Origin: Thinopyrum elongatum
Lineage: Eukaryota > Streptophyta > Magnoliopsida > Poales > Poaceae
DNA length: 64,000 nt
Direction: 5' to 3'
Assembly: GCA_011799875.1 (NCBI GenBank)
Contig: CM022297.1
Span: 543,177,970-543,241,969 of the forward strand
The translations under genes were made by a program, and so were the position numbers. This document shows, in pieces, positions 45,080 to 56,082 of the stretch (positions are counted from its first letter, which is position 1; every line of letters starts with the position of its first letter). The notes beneath the pieces were generated by a model. That model made no database searches and was not told the origin of the DNA. It saw nothing but the letters and a program-made list of their open reading frames with translations.

Positions 45080-46982
45080 GATTTTTTTATTATTATATTG
45101 ATAAAAGAAGGGCTCTCCCCTTCCGATTTTCATTAAAGAAACCAAACAAGTCTGTTCTTACAAGCTCAGAAAGAAAACCAAAAGCGAGCATCACAGGTTT
45201 ATATATTACAATAACCAAGGACCGCCAAGACTGGCAACATTAACCGAGATCTAATATCAAACACGCCAAAAGAGAGCATCTAAAAAGACTACAGCAGCCA
45301 ATTGAAGTAAACCCGGAGCTCCAGGGATGCAATGAGCACATCAATCACCCTTCCAAGCGCAGCACATTGTACCTCCATCCCTGCGACGCCTTGTAAACTT
45401 CACTTTCTACTCGCTGTAGCAGTTTTGTGCCCAGCTCCATTACCTCTTTGTTTTGCTCCTTTATCTGCAAAATAGACCAATCCATAATCCAGCGACACAT
45501 TAGTTTGATCAAGATCATTGGATCAGTATAACGTTTATTATCAAAAATCACCCCGTTTCTGCATTTCCACAGAGTCCAGAACAGGGCAGAAATCCCTACT
45601 AACACAAGTTTTTTTCCCTCTTTCAGGAAGGTTTTAGTCCAAGTACCCAAACATTCCTCAATATTACAGGGAATTTTTTTCAACCCAAAAGCACATTGCA
45701 ATAAACTTCACATCAAGGATGCAGCAGAACAAGTGAAAAACAAATGGTTCACAGACTCATCTTTTCCACAGAAAACACAAGTCTTTTCCCCTTTCCACCC
45801 TCTTTTAAGCAAAGAGTCTCTAGTTAAAACGCTCTTTCTATTAACCAACCACATAAAAACTTTAATTTTTGCAGGCACTTTAACTTTCCATGGAAACTTC
45901 CTATGAGCTGCTAAGGTCCAGACTACTTTATCCCTCCCTTCCCCCATCTCAACCTCTTCACATCTATATTTGAGGCTATTCCATAACACCAAAGTCTCCC
46001 CATGTGATGTTCTTCTAAATTTGAAACCACTCCAACCTAGCTGGATAGCTTCATAAACAGTTATATTATGGTCAAAGTTAAGATCATATAGTCTGGGATA
46101 AGAGTCTTCAAGAGATTTATCATCCACCCATATATCCTCCCAAAATCTAGTATTCCTTCCATCCCCCAATTCCTTTTTTGCAAATTTATAAAATATCTCC
46201 TTAACATTGATCAAACTAGTCCAAAATTGAGAGTCATCAGCTTTCCTATTAATTCTAGACAAACAGCCATCAGTATTATACTTGTTGGTGATCACTGTTT
46301 GCCATAACCCATCTTCATTTTCAAGTTTCCAAAACCATTTTGCTAATAGAGCAATGTTCATAATTTCTAGGTTTAAGATGCCTAAACCCCCAAGATCTTT
46401 AGGTAAGCAACATTTGTCCCATCTTACTAAGTGGTATTTCTTTTTATTTTCATCTTCTTGCCAAACCAGTCTAGCTCTGTAAAAATCAGCCTTCTTCACC
46501 ACCCCTTTAGGTATAGGGTAAAAAGACATCATGAAAAGAGGGATGTTGGTCAAGCAGGCCTGGACCAGAGTGATCCTCCCAGCTATTGACCCCAACAATT
46601 TTCCCTGCCAGCAACTGCATCTTTTCTCAATTTTATCTATAACACATTTCCAATTAGCATTTTTAATTCTAACGTCAGAAATTGGCATGCCTAAATATTT
46701 CTTTGGGAGCACCCCCATCTTGCAAGTAAAAATCTCCTGATAGACATGTTGATTATTCACAGCATCCCCAAATAACATCAGTTCACTCTTATAAAAATTT
46801 ATTTTCAGTCCTGACATTTGTACAAAGGCACACAGAATGAATTTTAAATTTTTTGCACTATCCATATCATCTTGTAAGGGGAAAATTGTATCATCTGCAT
46901 ATTGCAACATATTCACACCCTTATGCGCACTATCTCCGAGCACTCCTTTAACTACTCCATTATGTAAAGCATGTACTGAGAA
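45080..46982 (-). mobile_element. 5'-truncated LINE
   Basis: The minus-strand coding starts inside the reverse transcriptase and ends at 45345, followed by a 3' region and an AT-rich tail (read on the plus strand as TTTTTTTATTATTATATT, 45083-45100). The right junction repeats ATGTACTGAGA next to the left ATGTACTGCAGA, a likely target duplication. Copy B of the segmental duplication shows an uninterrupted site (AATGTACAGCAGAAT). A 5' truncation is the usual result of target-primed reverse transcription. Confidence 0.8.
45345..46982 (-). pseudogene. LINE reverse transcriptase C-terminal part
   Basis: The frame contains Y-A-D-D (RT active site) about 30 residues from its truncated start, then L-K-I-N-F-Y-K-S-E and Y-L-G-M-P-I-S. 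Near the end come the zf-RVT landmarks (C-V-F-C-G-K...H-L-F-F-T-C). One in-frame TGA at 45705-45707 interrupts it; the frame then continues to a stop at 45345. LINE RT copies element RNA at the target site. This copy lacks the endonuclease and most of RT and cannot move. Confidence 0.85.
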
Positions 46983-47024
46983 AATGTTCACATCTGGGAG
47001 TCGTCAACCTTAACTCGCTAACCC

Positions 47025-47493
47025 TCACCGCCGGCGTCTAGGCCCTCGGCATGGTAACACTCACGCGAAGCTTTCTGAATCGCCTCGGCATTGCCTCCAC
47101 CGCTGCCTGCCCTTTCTGCACAGTTGAGGACGAAGATATGTGCACCTCTTCACCAGCTGCGGCCGCCTCCCTTGATGACATCTGCGCCATGCTTTTGCCC
47201 CGCTGCTTCATCTGCACCTCAGGCTAGCCAACACCGTCGTCCTGCTGGTACTCTGGATTACCTGGACGAGCCAGAACAGGAGGGTTTTTTACGCTGCACC
47301 TTCGTCCGATCACCATGCTCCTGAAGATGAGCGTCGATCTGTGGAACTGTTGTAATCTAGTTTGCGAAAAACTGCGCTAGAGCTGCACGGCATGTTCTGG
47401 CCTGTATCTACGAACCTGTACTCCACTCTTATTCATATATAAATATAAACTGTTTCAGGTAGGATCCTTCCCACCGTTACCGAGTAAAAAAAA
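47025..47493 (+). mobile_element. LINE 3' fragment
   Basis: A broken plus-strand frame gives the zf-RVT end of a LINE: C-P-F-C near 47110, then H-L-F-T-S-C-G-R-L with a frame change. This is followed by V-L-L-V-L-W-I-T-W-T-S-Q-N-R-R-V-F, a short 3' UTR with ATATAAATATAAAC, and an A tract (47484-47492). It is in the opposite direction to the neighbouring LINE and belongs to a different family. Confidence 0.7.
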
Positions 47494-47831
47494 AGACAGT
47501 ATAAAGTTGTTCAATTGGTACGGCAAGAATGGAAAGCTACATTGTTCAAAATTGTATAATCATTTTTCAACCAAAAGTTCCTTCCTGTAAGCTTGATTTC
47601 GAACAGAAACAAACAAAACTCTGCAATTTTATTTTACTCACATAACAAATTTTTTTTTTTGAAAAAGAGAATATATTAAAATCACGAAGATACCAATACC
47701 TTGAGAGTTTGCTGGAGTTCCCTCTCAAGTCACAACAGAGGCTATAGATTCCAGATAAACGTCACATGAAGCAGTCATTATCTATCAGGCAGATAACTAG
47801 TGAGCCAAATTTATTTTTCAAGGATGCTTGC

Positions 47832-48001
47832 CTACTGTCTATTGATGCTGCAAGGTGATGATATTGAAGAAGGAACTGTATTGTGCCATGCATAGACTTC
47901 AACTTTCAGTTGGTATGTTGTCGGCTCGCTCTCAGTTTGGCTGGCAAGGACCATAGCTTGCTGAGCAGTATGGTCAAGAACTTGATGGCACTCGTACATG
48001 T
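47832..48001 (-). CDS. candidate terminal exon of an unrecognised gene
   Basis: After a plausible acceptor (CATCTAG at 48004-48010 on the minus strand) a frame begins N-M-Y-E-C-H-Q-V and runs 56 codons to TAG at 47832. It contains V-L-A-S-Q-T-E-S and K-V-E-V-Y-A-W-H-N. The homologous part of copy B (about 58448-58630) starts with the same N-M-Y-E-C-H-Q-V but goes out of frame. I do not recognise the protein. It may be the surviving end of a gene duplicated with the segment. Confidence 0.35.
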
Positions 48002-48159
48002 TTCTCCCTAGATGCTCAAGTCTAAGTCAATAGAACTAAAGAAGAGAGGAAAAAAGAGCGCCAATGGAGATAACTGACAAGGCAATATCACTATCAAAGG
48101 GAAGGAATGCAGAGTTAACGAGATAGCATTGTAGCCACAGCACTGGGTCGCAATAAGAA

Positions 48160-48760
48160 GCAATAATACTTTGTTGCCGGCATCTGTTGTCGATGACAGT
48201 AATACAAGAGGTACATGCTGATGACAAAACAACAGTATGGCACAAAATGCATGATGTAAATACTAATTACTCTCCCTATAGGCCGACAATCATGAACGGA
48301 AAATAGAGCTACAATATATGACATAGTATAAGAACATAAGGTTTGGTCACTAGTGTGTTGATGGTACAACCAACCTCGTAAAATCCAGGCACAACCACAC
48401 CCTCGTACCATCCACTCATGTGTTGCTTCTCTAGATAAGTACATGTATTGGTAGTAACATATACAGAGTACTAGAAAAGCATCCATTGGTTTAAGAAACA
48501 AGAGGCACGAGCACTGTTAAGTTCATATGTTCATATACTATCATTCCTAGATCAGACGCACTACTTCTAATTAAGTATCTAATGGCTACCTCATAGAGGA
48601 AGGCATCGAATCTCCTATCCGTTGCACTCTTTCCAGATCCTTGCATGCCTCTGCTTAATGGATTGGAGATGAGTCGACGGATCTGTTCGAGCTTTTCCTT
48701 GTGTTGTTTCCAAAATCACGTAGCTGCTGAGAGCAGTTCCATCCATGGTATACTATATAA
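48160..48760. other. no supported gene
   Basis: Short frames only. The stretch is upstream, on the minus strand, of the candidate terminal exon and could hold its other exons. Confidence 0.35.
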
Positions 48761-48764
48761 ACTA

Positions 48765-48867
48765 CTTCCCCCGTCCCATATTAGTTGTCGCTCAAACGGA
48801 TGTATCTAGCACTAAAATACGTCTAGATACATCTTTTTGTGCCACAACTATCATGGGACCGAGGGAG
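48765..48867. mobile_element. Stowaway-like MITE
   Basis: The ends CTTCCCCCGTCCCATATTAGT and (inverted) CTCCCTCGGTCCCATGATAGT are bounded by TA on both sides. 103 bp. Confidence 0.85.
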
Positions 48868-49199
48868 TATATTTTTACGGGTTTGCTATCTCTCAATCCA
48901 TTGAGAGATAGTCATAGCTCAATGGATGCTATATATATCTCTCGGATTATGCACGAAGATTCGTGCTGGTTTTTGTTTTCTTAGTTTCCTATTTCTTTTA
49001 TATATTTTTTCATTGGAGAAGGCTGGAAATAGTTGTTTCTCAGTCGATTGAGCTTAGGCGCTTCCTATTTTTATAAGAAGAATAAGGACATCTTCAACAT
49101 GAAACCTTACTCCGGCCTCAAATGTCGGATGTCCAGACACTTTTAGGCCTCCAACGAGGACCTCTACTTTGGGCCAGACGTGTCCGAACGTCCAAAATC

Positions 49200-49790
49200 C
49201 CCTCCACTTCCTCCTTGAGCAGCAGCAAGGCCAGCTCCTTCTTCATCTTCTCTATGGCCCTCGCCTGTTCTGCTACCTCTTGCCTGCACAACACACTTCG
49301 TTAATTCCTTGCTAATTAATCAGGGTAATATATATGCATATTCTTATAAATAATTAAACAACGGACAGTTTTGCTAAATCTAACTCTAATATTTTGTTAC
49401 GCCTAGTGAAAATTAATTTGTCAACATCCGACCGCATCAAGATTTCACTGTTGTCTCAAACATGAGAAAATCTCAAACGATCAACTTAGTCATAGACGTT
49501 TTCTTACTAACATAAAGTTGGAAGATATGTGCATACATGTATGAATCTCCCGGGAGGAGCAACAAGACAATGCTAAGTTGATTGTATGAAAGACCCAAAA
49601 GAAAATACGACATGTATGTATACTTGTATACATATACATGCAAAGCAAGACTGTAAATTACAACATTGTTGGATCAACAGTCTTGGCGCTGCTATTGACC
49701 TTGAGCAGATCCAGCAGCTCGTCCATACGCTTAATCTCTTGGTTGGCGTCGGAGGAGCGCACGTCCAGCAGCACATGGGAGAGCCGCCAT
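49200..49790 (-). pseudogene. exon-like fragments, coiled-coil protein of unknown family
   Basis: Minus strand: 49790-49660 encodes H-V-L-L-D-V-R-S-S-D-A-N-Q-E-I-K-R-M-D-E and ends at a stop after P-T-M-L. 49287-49200, after a TTGTGCAG acceptor, encodes a charged helix (E-Q-A-R-A-I-E-K-M-K-K-E-L-A). The codon pattern looks real, but the two are not clearly spliced together. I do not recognise the protein; it may be a gene piece. Confidence 0.3.
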
Positions 49791-50225
49791 CGGTAGATGG
49801 ATATATAGGCCGTCTTCTGCTAATTTCCCCAAATATGCGTGCCTCTATGCTCGATCTCCTCCTAGTCGCATATGGCAGCTAGCTAGGGAGTATATGCTTA
49901 TAAGGGGATCATGATCTATCTGTTCTTGCCGGACAAGGAAAAAAAAGGGTTTGGCGCAACAAAACAAGGTTTTCCAGAAGAAAAAAACTTTTTTTATTTT
50001 ACCAAAGACAGCATGAGCTCTTCCATTGCATTATGATGATGGGAAATTGTACGTCAGCTGAAACCAGGTTACCGTTACAGAAGGATAGAGAAGAAAAATT
50101 ACACGTTGTACATCCTAGGGCTTATCGAGGCCAGCCCTCCGCCGAGAAGAACAGATTACTCTCTCGCCTCCGTTAGCAGGAGGCAAATGTCATCACGCTC
50201 AAGTTTCACCACGTCGAGTACATTC

Positions 50226-50405
50226 TGTTAGAAGGGATAGAGAATGATGATTGGCGTAATGCGATTGTTGATTGTATTGAGCCTCTCAGGCGGTTTATAT
50301 AGAGTACAAGGCTTGAAGGGCAAGAAGCCTCTCCTAGAGATAAGGCAGGAGATGATTACAGATCATAGTCTACCATATACAGAGATATGCCTATATACTC
50401 TAACA
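50226..50405 (-). repeat. 3' LTR (element sense) of the short LTR element
   Basis: 180 bp, TG...CA. On the minus strand it contains CTCTATATAAACCG, a TATA box, upstream of CAATACAATCAACAATC. Confidence 0.85.
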
Positions 50406-50930
50406 TCCCCCCGCAGTCTTAGCGGTAGCGTCGCAGACAACAGGAGCGTCGCGGACGATCAGACTGGAGAGAGTAGCAGCCGACGAGCTGACATCCCCCC
50501 GCAGTCGCAGCGGGAGCGTCGTGGACGGTGTCGCGTCGCGGACGCGTGGACTGTAGAGAAAGCCGTCGAGTTGCTCAAGCGAGGTGATAGCCCTTTGTGC
50601 CGATGTCGATGTAGCCGAGAGCGTAGGGTGGTGTAGCCGTGGTCGAGGTAGCCGTGCGAGGGACGCCGTGGTCGATGTCGAGTCGGGGTGGCCGGTGTCG
50701 AGGTAGTCGCCGTGGACCGGGAAGAAGAGCGGCGGCAGCGGCCTGAGGAGGCGGCGGCGGCGGCTAGGTCAGAAGCGCGGCGACGGTGCTCGAAGTAGGC
50801 GAGGAAGAACCCGACAGCGTGACGAAGACCGGCGCGGACGGTGGCGTTCCCGCGCCTAGGGAGGCGGCGCGACACATACCACGTGGAAGTCGACGCGCGG
50901 GGACGGCGGAGTGGACCGGGCGCCGCGATG

Positions 50931-51320
50931 CTACGGCCCGAAGGGGCGATGCAGCGGCAACGCGTGGGTCGGGGCGACGGCGGGGAAGACCTCAGGGCGG
51001 TTGCAGGGACCGCGTGCCACGCTCGCTACGGCCCGACAGGGCGACGCAGCGGCAGCGCGAGGGTCGGTGCAGCCTCGGGGACGGCCTGGAGCAGACGGCC
51101 TCGGGGCGGCGGTTGACCGCGGGCCGCGACACTACGGCCCGAAGAGACGACACAGCGGCAGCGCGTGGGTTGGTGCAACCACGGGAACGGCCTCAGGGCG
51201 GCGGCGGGGACCACGTGCCACGGTGCTACGGCCCGAAGGGGCGACGCAGCGGCGACGCGGATCGGTGCAGCCACGGGGAGAACCACGGGGCGACGCAGCG
51301 GCAGCCCGTTGCTCGATCGG
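50931..51320 (+). repeat. GC-rich ~100-bp tandem repeats inside the LTR element
   Basis: The phrase CTACGGCCCGA followed by GGGCGACGCAGCGGCAGCGC starts at 50931, 51026, 51132 and 51226 (spacings 95, 106, 94). Further partial units follow. The long frames through this region on both strands reflect its GC content, not coding. Confidence 0.8.
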
Positions 51321-51679
51321 TGGAGGGGCGCGCTGAACTCGGGAACAGGGCGGTGACGCCCGGCGCAGAGCGACGGGCGGGCAGATGTGCGGATGGTGGC
51401 CGTGACAGGCCGCCGCGTCGCGCGAGGCCGCCCAGTCAGACAAGAGGCCGGATGGTCGCGTCGGTGTCGGAGTAGAGGCGCGGGTCGACGGCGGTGGCGG
51501 GCGACGCAAACCGATTTTAGATCGAAAAATCAAAAAGAAAACGCCGATCAAGATGAACGGCGAGAGAGAAAAACCCGGAGCAAGGGCTCGGGAAAAAGAC
51601 TCTCTAGGGCAGCCGGTCAACACGACCAGCGGACGAACCCTAGGTACGGGCGGCGCAGCCCCTGGTGGCGATCATGAAG

Positions 51680-52080
51680 ATCGACCGCCCGAGGGGGCGG
51701 CGCAGTGCGGAAGCGGCGGCGGTGGCTAGGGTTTGGATCGAGGTTATAGTGGTGGGGGAAGGGTTGCGGCGGCAGCTAGGGAGGCGGCGGCGGCGAGGTT
51801 GGGAGGAGGCGGCGGCGCTAGAGGGTAGGGTGCGGCGGCGAGGTTGGGAGGAGGCGGCGGCGCTAGAGGGTAGGGTGCGGCGGCTGCAAAGGGTCGCGGC
51901 GGCGGCTGGCTAGGCGGCGGCGGCGAGGAAAAGTGCAGCGGCGGCGGGAGGGAGCGCGGCGGCAGGGGGGTGAGGCGTAGCAGCGGCGGCGCGACGGAGG
52001 GGCGCGGCGGCGGCGGCGGCTTGGGCGGCGGTGGCGCAGTAGGGTTGCGCGGCGGCGGCGGAGGGAGGCGGAAGCTAGGG
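51680..52080 (+). repeat. (GGCGGC)n-rich low-complexity region
   Basis: Repeated GGCGGCGGC and TAGGGTGCGGCGGCGAGG words, with one direct duplication of about 54 bp (GAGGTTGGGAGGAGGCGGCG). It lies just inside the primer-binding site end of the short LTR element. Confidence 0.75.
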
Positions 52081-52103
52081 TTGAAACCCGAAAACTGATA
52101 CCA

Positions 52104-52283
52104 TGTTAGAAAGGATAGAGAATGATGATTGGCGTAATGCGATTGTTGATTGTATTGAGCCTCTCAGGCGGTTTATATAAAGTACAAGGTTTGAAAGGCA
52201 AGAAGCCTCTCCTAGAGATAAGGCAGGAGATGATTACAAATCATAGTCTACCATATACAGAGATATGCCTATATACTCTAACA
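52104..52283 (-). repeat. 5' LTR (element sense) of the short LTR element
   Basis: Direct partner of 50226-50405; adjoins the TGGTATCAG primer-binding site. Confidence 0.85.
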
Positions 52284-52299
52284 AAAGCATTTCCCTCAA

Positions 52300-52720
52300 A
52301 AGTTCTCATGTTTCTTTCTTTCCGAATGTGGCATCCCACATAACAGGCAAGAGTCATGCTCACAAACTCTTTGACTTAGGTTTTAGGCTATGCAACTTTC
52401 TCCACCATCCAGCAACAGAGTCTTCTGTCAAACCAACCGAGGCGACATCTAGATTCGAATCAGCGAGGGCGAACGGCACTTACTTTGCGAAAGGGCACTT
52501 AAGCAACAAGTGGGCATCAGACTCCATCTCCTGATCAGACATCTTGAACTTCGGGGCATGTGGCCAACCTCTTCTATTCAGTATGTCCACTGTCCAATTC
52601 CTGTTCTAGATCAAAAGACGAATGAAGAGCCACACCTTGTCTTCCAATTTTGCACTCCAAACCCAATTCCAAGCCGGTTGGGTTTTCATTGTGTTTTAGA
52701 GGGAGAGAATGTCGCGGTGG
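52300..52720 (-). pseudogene. LINE zf-RVT relic
   Basis: On the minus strand a frame with stops reads W-L-F-I-R-L-L-I, then W-T-V-D-I-L-N-R-R-G-W-P-H, then D-A-H-L-L-L-K-C-P-F-A-K. This is the order of the zinc-binding region at the end of plant LINE reverse transcriptases, with its first Cys pair lost. Fully decayed. Confidence 0.6.
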
Positions 52721-52799
52721 TGGGTTTCTTCCACGGTTTCATTTTTTTGGGTTCAGCCTATCTCCATGCTCCTTGGTTGCGCTGCAGCTCCTAGTATGC

Positions 52800-53370
52800 C
52801 CAATGCACCGAAACGGAGGGAGTACGAACTCATGCATGGTACCTAACCTACTCGAATTACTATTGTCTGATGCAATACAAAGAACCAGGCACATGGAGAT
52901 GGGAAACTAACTAATTTATGATGAGAGGGGCATTTGTTCAACATGGCAATAGATCAAATCAAGGCGTCAAATCATTTGCGGACATAGGATTTCCAATCTA
53001 TATGAATCATCTTGTTTTGACGTTTGACTTGGTATATAACTCGTATTAATCGAATCATTTTCATTGTTGAGAAATTCATGATCGACGCAAATGCTCACAA
53101 ACACAAATGCGCACTCGCCATAATGAACACATGCACACACAACCTACCGCACTAATGTAGCCATAGCGTGCCCACATGCTCCAAGGACCACACCCGTATT
53201 TGCTAATGCCTAGACCTATGCATATTGTTCAGCCCTAGAAAAAACATAGCCCAACCACAATTTTGCTGTCGCGGGAGCTATGTCTCATCGGCGCAACTAT
53301 GTCTTGCGTCATGCGAGACAGAGCCAGGTCTCGCTGAAGGACCACGCGAATGGGCCGGCTTAGTGCGCGG
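52800..53370. other. no supported gene; lone Stowaway-type end
   Basis: CGAAACGGAGGGAGTA at about 52809 is the right end of a Stowaway element whose left partner is not present. The rest has only short frames. Confidence 0.4.
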
Positions 53371-53384
53371 GAGGCCACTGTCTC

Positions 53385-53870
53385 GTTTTTTTACATGATT
53401 TTTTTCGTTTTTTGATTTCTTTTTTTTATTTTTGTTTACACTTCCAAATATTCTAAACATATATTTTACAAAAAATATACTTTACATAATATTTTGAAAA
53501 ATGTTAATCATGCATTAAAAATGTATTAGATATATACCAAAAATGTGTATAGAAAAGCAGTGAAAAACGAGAAATAAGCAAACAAAACTGAAGAAAAAGA
53601 CTGAAAATGGAAATTAAATAAAACATGTGAAAACAAAGAAATAAACGGAGAAAACCAAAGAAAAAGAAAGGAAATAAAATCCCAGTGAAAACAGAGAAAG
53701 AAACGAGGAAAACGGGTGTAAATACAAAAAACAGTGAAAACCAAGAAAAAAACTAAGAAAATCAAAGAAAAAAATTAAAAATAAAAGAAAAACCCAGTAA
53801 AAACAGAGAACGAAACAAAGAAAAACATTTAGAAAAGAAAGAAAAAACAAGGAAAGAACCAGTGGCGAAA
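53385..53870. repeat. AT-rich quasi-periodic repeat
   Basis: AAAACAGAGAAAGAAACG and AACCAAAGAAAAA words recur about every 30-60 bases. The Phe-rich minus-strand frames are artefacts. Confidence 0.55.
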
Positions 53871-53920
53871 ACCGACTCCCCTCAAGTATGTGGCGCCTTC
53901 TACACTTCCACGTACACAAT

Positions 53921-53985
53921 AGTAGCTCAGTGGCTAGCAGCTGTGCACAACATCGGGGAGACCTGGGATCGATCCCTGGTGCTCC
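53921..53985 (+). other. tRNA-like sequence with A- and B-box words
   Basis: TAGCTCAGTGGCTAGCAG (A-box-like) is followed 30 bases on by GGGATCGATCCC (B-box-like) and a CTTTT Pol III-type stop at 53986. Similar text lies at 41341 and 60606. Acceptor stem pairing is poor, so I read it as a tRNA-derived repeat. Confidence 0.45.
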
Positions 53986-54289
53986 CTTTTCCAAATGGGC
54001 CGGCCTGTTAATGCGAACGCTTCAGCGAGAGCTTGTCCCATCTCTCCTGAATCGAGATATAGCTCTCGCGATGTCTCATTATTAATAATGTATGCTAGGG
54101 GCACGCACGCCTTAGTGGTCTGGTCCATTAAAGTGGGTTCAGGAAGGTTTTATAGACGATTTAGACTGTGCAGAAGATGTTGTCATCCAAAATTAGGCTG
54201 GACCAGTGGGTGCGAAACGACTAGAAAATTTTATGTAATTATTCAGCTATTTGTAAATTTGAAGAGATGTGTAAAGTGAATATATGAGC

Positions 54290-54925
54290 TTTTGTGATTC
54301 ACTGCTGGTTTATGCCTGCTTCACCACGCCTTGCGTGACTATAGGCCTCCGATCTATAGGCGCGTGGCAGCTGTCTCGCCTAGGCCCGGTCTCGGAGAGT
54401 GACAGTCCGTGGTTGGGGGTTGTCCAGGGGTTGGGAAGGAGTGGCCTTCCCGCCCTTTCCTCCGGCAGTTGGTGTTTGATGGTGCGTGACAGTCCCTGAT
54501 CTGGATCTAGACCCCCCCTTTCGCCATGGTTGTTCCCATTCGAGGTCCATGGTGCAAGGGAGGAGCCGAGCCAGCGGTGATAATGCTTGCAGGTGTTGTG
54601 TTCCTCTTGGAGGCACCCCCCTTGGTTTCCATCCTACCGTTTTGCCATCACTCAGGGTGAAAACCCTTTTTCCCTTATGGGAAACTCTCGGGGGGCATTA
54701 TCGTTGAGTGTGGGTGCACCCCCGTCGTGGTGGTGTGTTCGGGTTCTCTCATGTGCTTCTTCCTGGCAACGTGTTGAAGGCGTCTAGCTGTACGCTTTTG
54801 TGCTGATTAGCGTGTCTGGTTTGTTGTGTCGTGTTTTTATTGACCAACTTGTACGAATTTCTCTTCGACACTATGTATCTTTCAGCCGTATGGCTTTATT
54901 TATAAAGTAGGATGAAAGCCTAGAT
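54290..54925 (+). other. possible LINE-type 3' tail, no gene
   Basis: No supported frame. The end, with GCCGTATGGCTTTATTTATAAAG then GATGAAAGCC, resembles the 3' ends of transcribed grass retroelements with a TAAAG-type tail. It stops just before segmental copy B begins. Confidence 0.35.
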
Positions 54926-55374
54926 CACCTCCATCAAATATGTTGTGAAGTTACAGGTTATAGGATGGTAGTTATATAATAATTATCAGGTAGAATTGAA
55001 TTATCGGGAGATATTCTTATCCGACCAAAATATTGGTCAATTCATTGTCCTACTGAAGTATCCATAGTTTCATTTCCTTCTATTAATTTCTAATAAGGTG
55101 CCCTGGATGCATGCAGAGCAAAGTTTTTCCATATAATAAGTTGGCACTTTTCGTATAACTATTACCTTTCGTGCTCTTAGATAGCGACCTATAATTTCCC
55201 TTTTTCTTTTCTTGTTGGACAGAGATAGGAGCCGGCAACAGTAGGTGAGCAAATGCATGTTTGTAAGCGCCGCATATACCCATGCGCATTCGCACATCAT
55301 GCATCATGTGCCAAAGAACAAGAATTGGAATCAAAAATCCCTTCTATGTTATTAACCCAGCAGTTTACTTCTTA

Positions 55375-55656
55375 GGCTGCGCTTGGAATGTCGTTTTCCG
55401 CCCGATTACACCTGTAAAATATGCACCTGTAAAAAACACCGATGGGTGGGTCGGCCATGCGATTGGAACGTCGTTTTAGGGGGGTAATAATTACGCTGGT
55501 TTCTCCAAATCCGCCGGTATTAGGCTGGTATGTGATACACCCCTCCGCCCATCCGTTTTATAAATACAACCGGCGGGGGTATTCTGTTCGTGACCCGTAA
55601 ATTACGGGTGTATAGATTTGCGGGGGTAGGAAATATCAAACCATCCAATCGGGGCC
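55375..55656. mobile_element. Tourist-like (PIF/Harbinger) MITE
   Basis: The ends GGCTGCGCTTGGAATG and (inverted) GGCCCCGATTGGATG are flanked by TTA on both sides (55372-55374, 55657-55659), the PIF/Harbinger target. 282 bp, non-coding. Absent from copy A. Confidence 0.8.
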
Positions 55657-56082
55657 TTACTCACAACATATACTACTCTTTTGCTTCATTAGATTTACCC
55701 TGCAAATTATCAATGCCAGATCACATCAATCTATGGCACTAGTTCTGACAGTGTTTTTTTACATAGCATCCCGTATTTGAACTTGGAGGGGTTAAATGGA
55801 CAAAACCGAAGGTAACTCGGGCTATCGAGACAAACTCAAAACTTTAGAGAGTAAAGTTGGCGTTTTCCTACTATAAGTATGAACTGGTTGCTAACGAGAT
55901 GCAATGTTTGATACTTTCAAACTTACCAAATTGTTTGGCCCAAAACGGTGCGAACAAACAGTGAGGTAAAAACCTTAATTAAATGCCAAAAAGTTAGCAT
56001 ACCCACACACATTGTTCATATGACAGTTTATAACGGCTTATTTTACACTAAGGAGGCAAAGTAACAAAAACATTTTAGTTAA

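Larger units (their letters stand above)
43098..48155 (+). repeat. segmental duplication, copy A
   Basis: Direct partner of 54933-58765. Shared blocks in order: ATCAAATATG.TGTGAAGTTACA; TTATCCGACCAAAATATTGGTCAA; the EF-hand gene and its TATA region; CAGAAACAGGCC.GGAGAA; CCCTCCCAATGTAC; GGAGTTCCCTC...CAACAGAGGC; and GGAATGCAGAGTTAAC. Copy A carries extra material: a hairpin element, two LINE insertions and, in places, longer text. Confidence 0.85.
50226..52283 (-). mobile_element. short non-autonomous LTR retrotransposon
   Basis: LTRs of 180 bp at 50226-50405 and 52104-52283 start TGTTAG and end CTAACA (in the element's sense the 5' LTR is the right one). Directly next to the right LTR, on the minus strand, is TGGTATCAG, the initiator-Met primer-binding site. 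Next to the left LTR is a purine tract (GACTGCGGGGGGA on the minus strand). The 1.7-kb interior is very GC-rich and has no gag-pol. I count five LTR differences by eye, all transitions. No clear target duplication is seen. The sequence just inside the left LTR resembles the corresponding part of the Copia element at 61.9 kb, suggesting a Copia deletion derivative with acquired GC-rich DNA. Confidence 0.85.

Noticed and set aside
50459..51623. Long frames on both strands in the short LTR element
   Set aside because: Overlapping frames in all phases reflect very high GC and tandem repeats; none contains gag or pol motifs.
53526..53994. Phe-rich hydrophobic minus-strand frames as membrane proteins
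   Set aside because: They arise from an A-rich quasi-periodic repeat read on the other strand.
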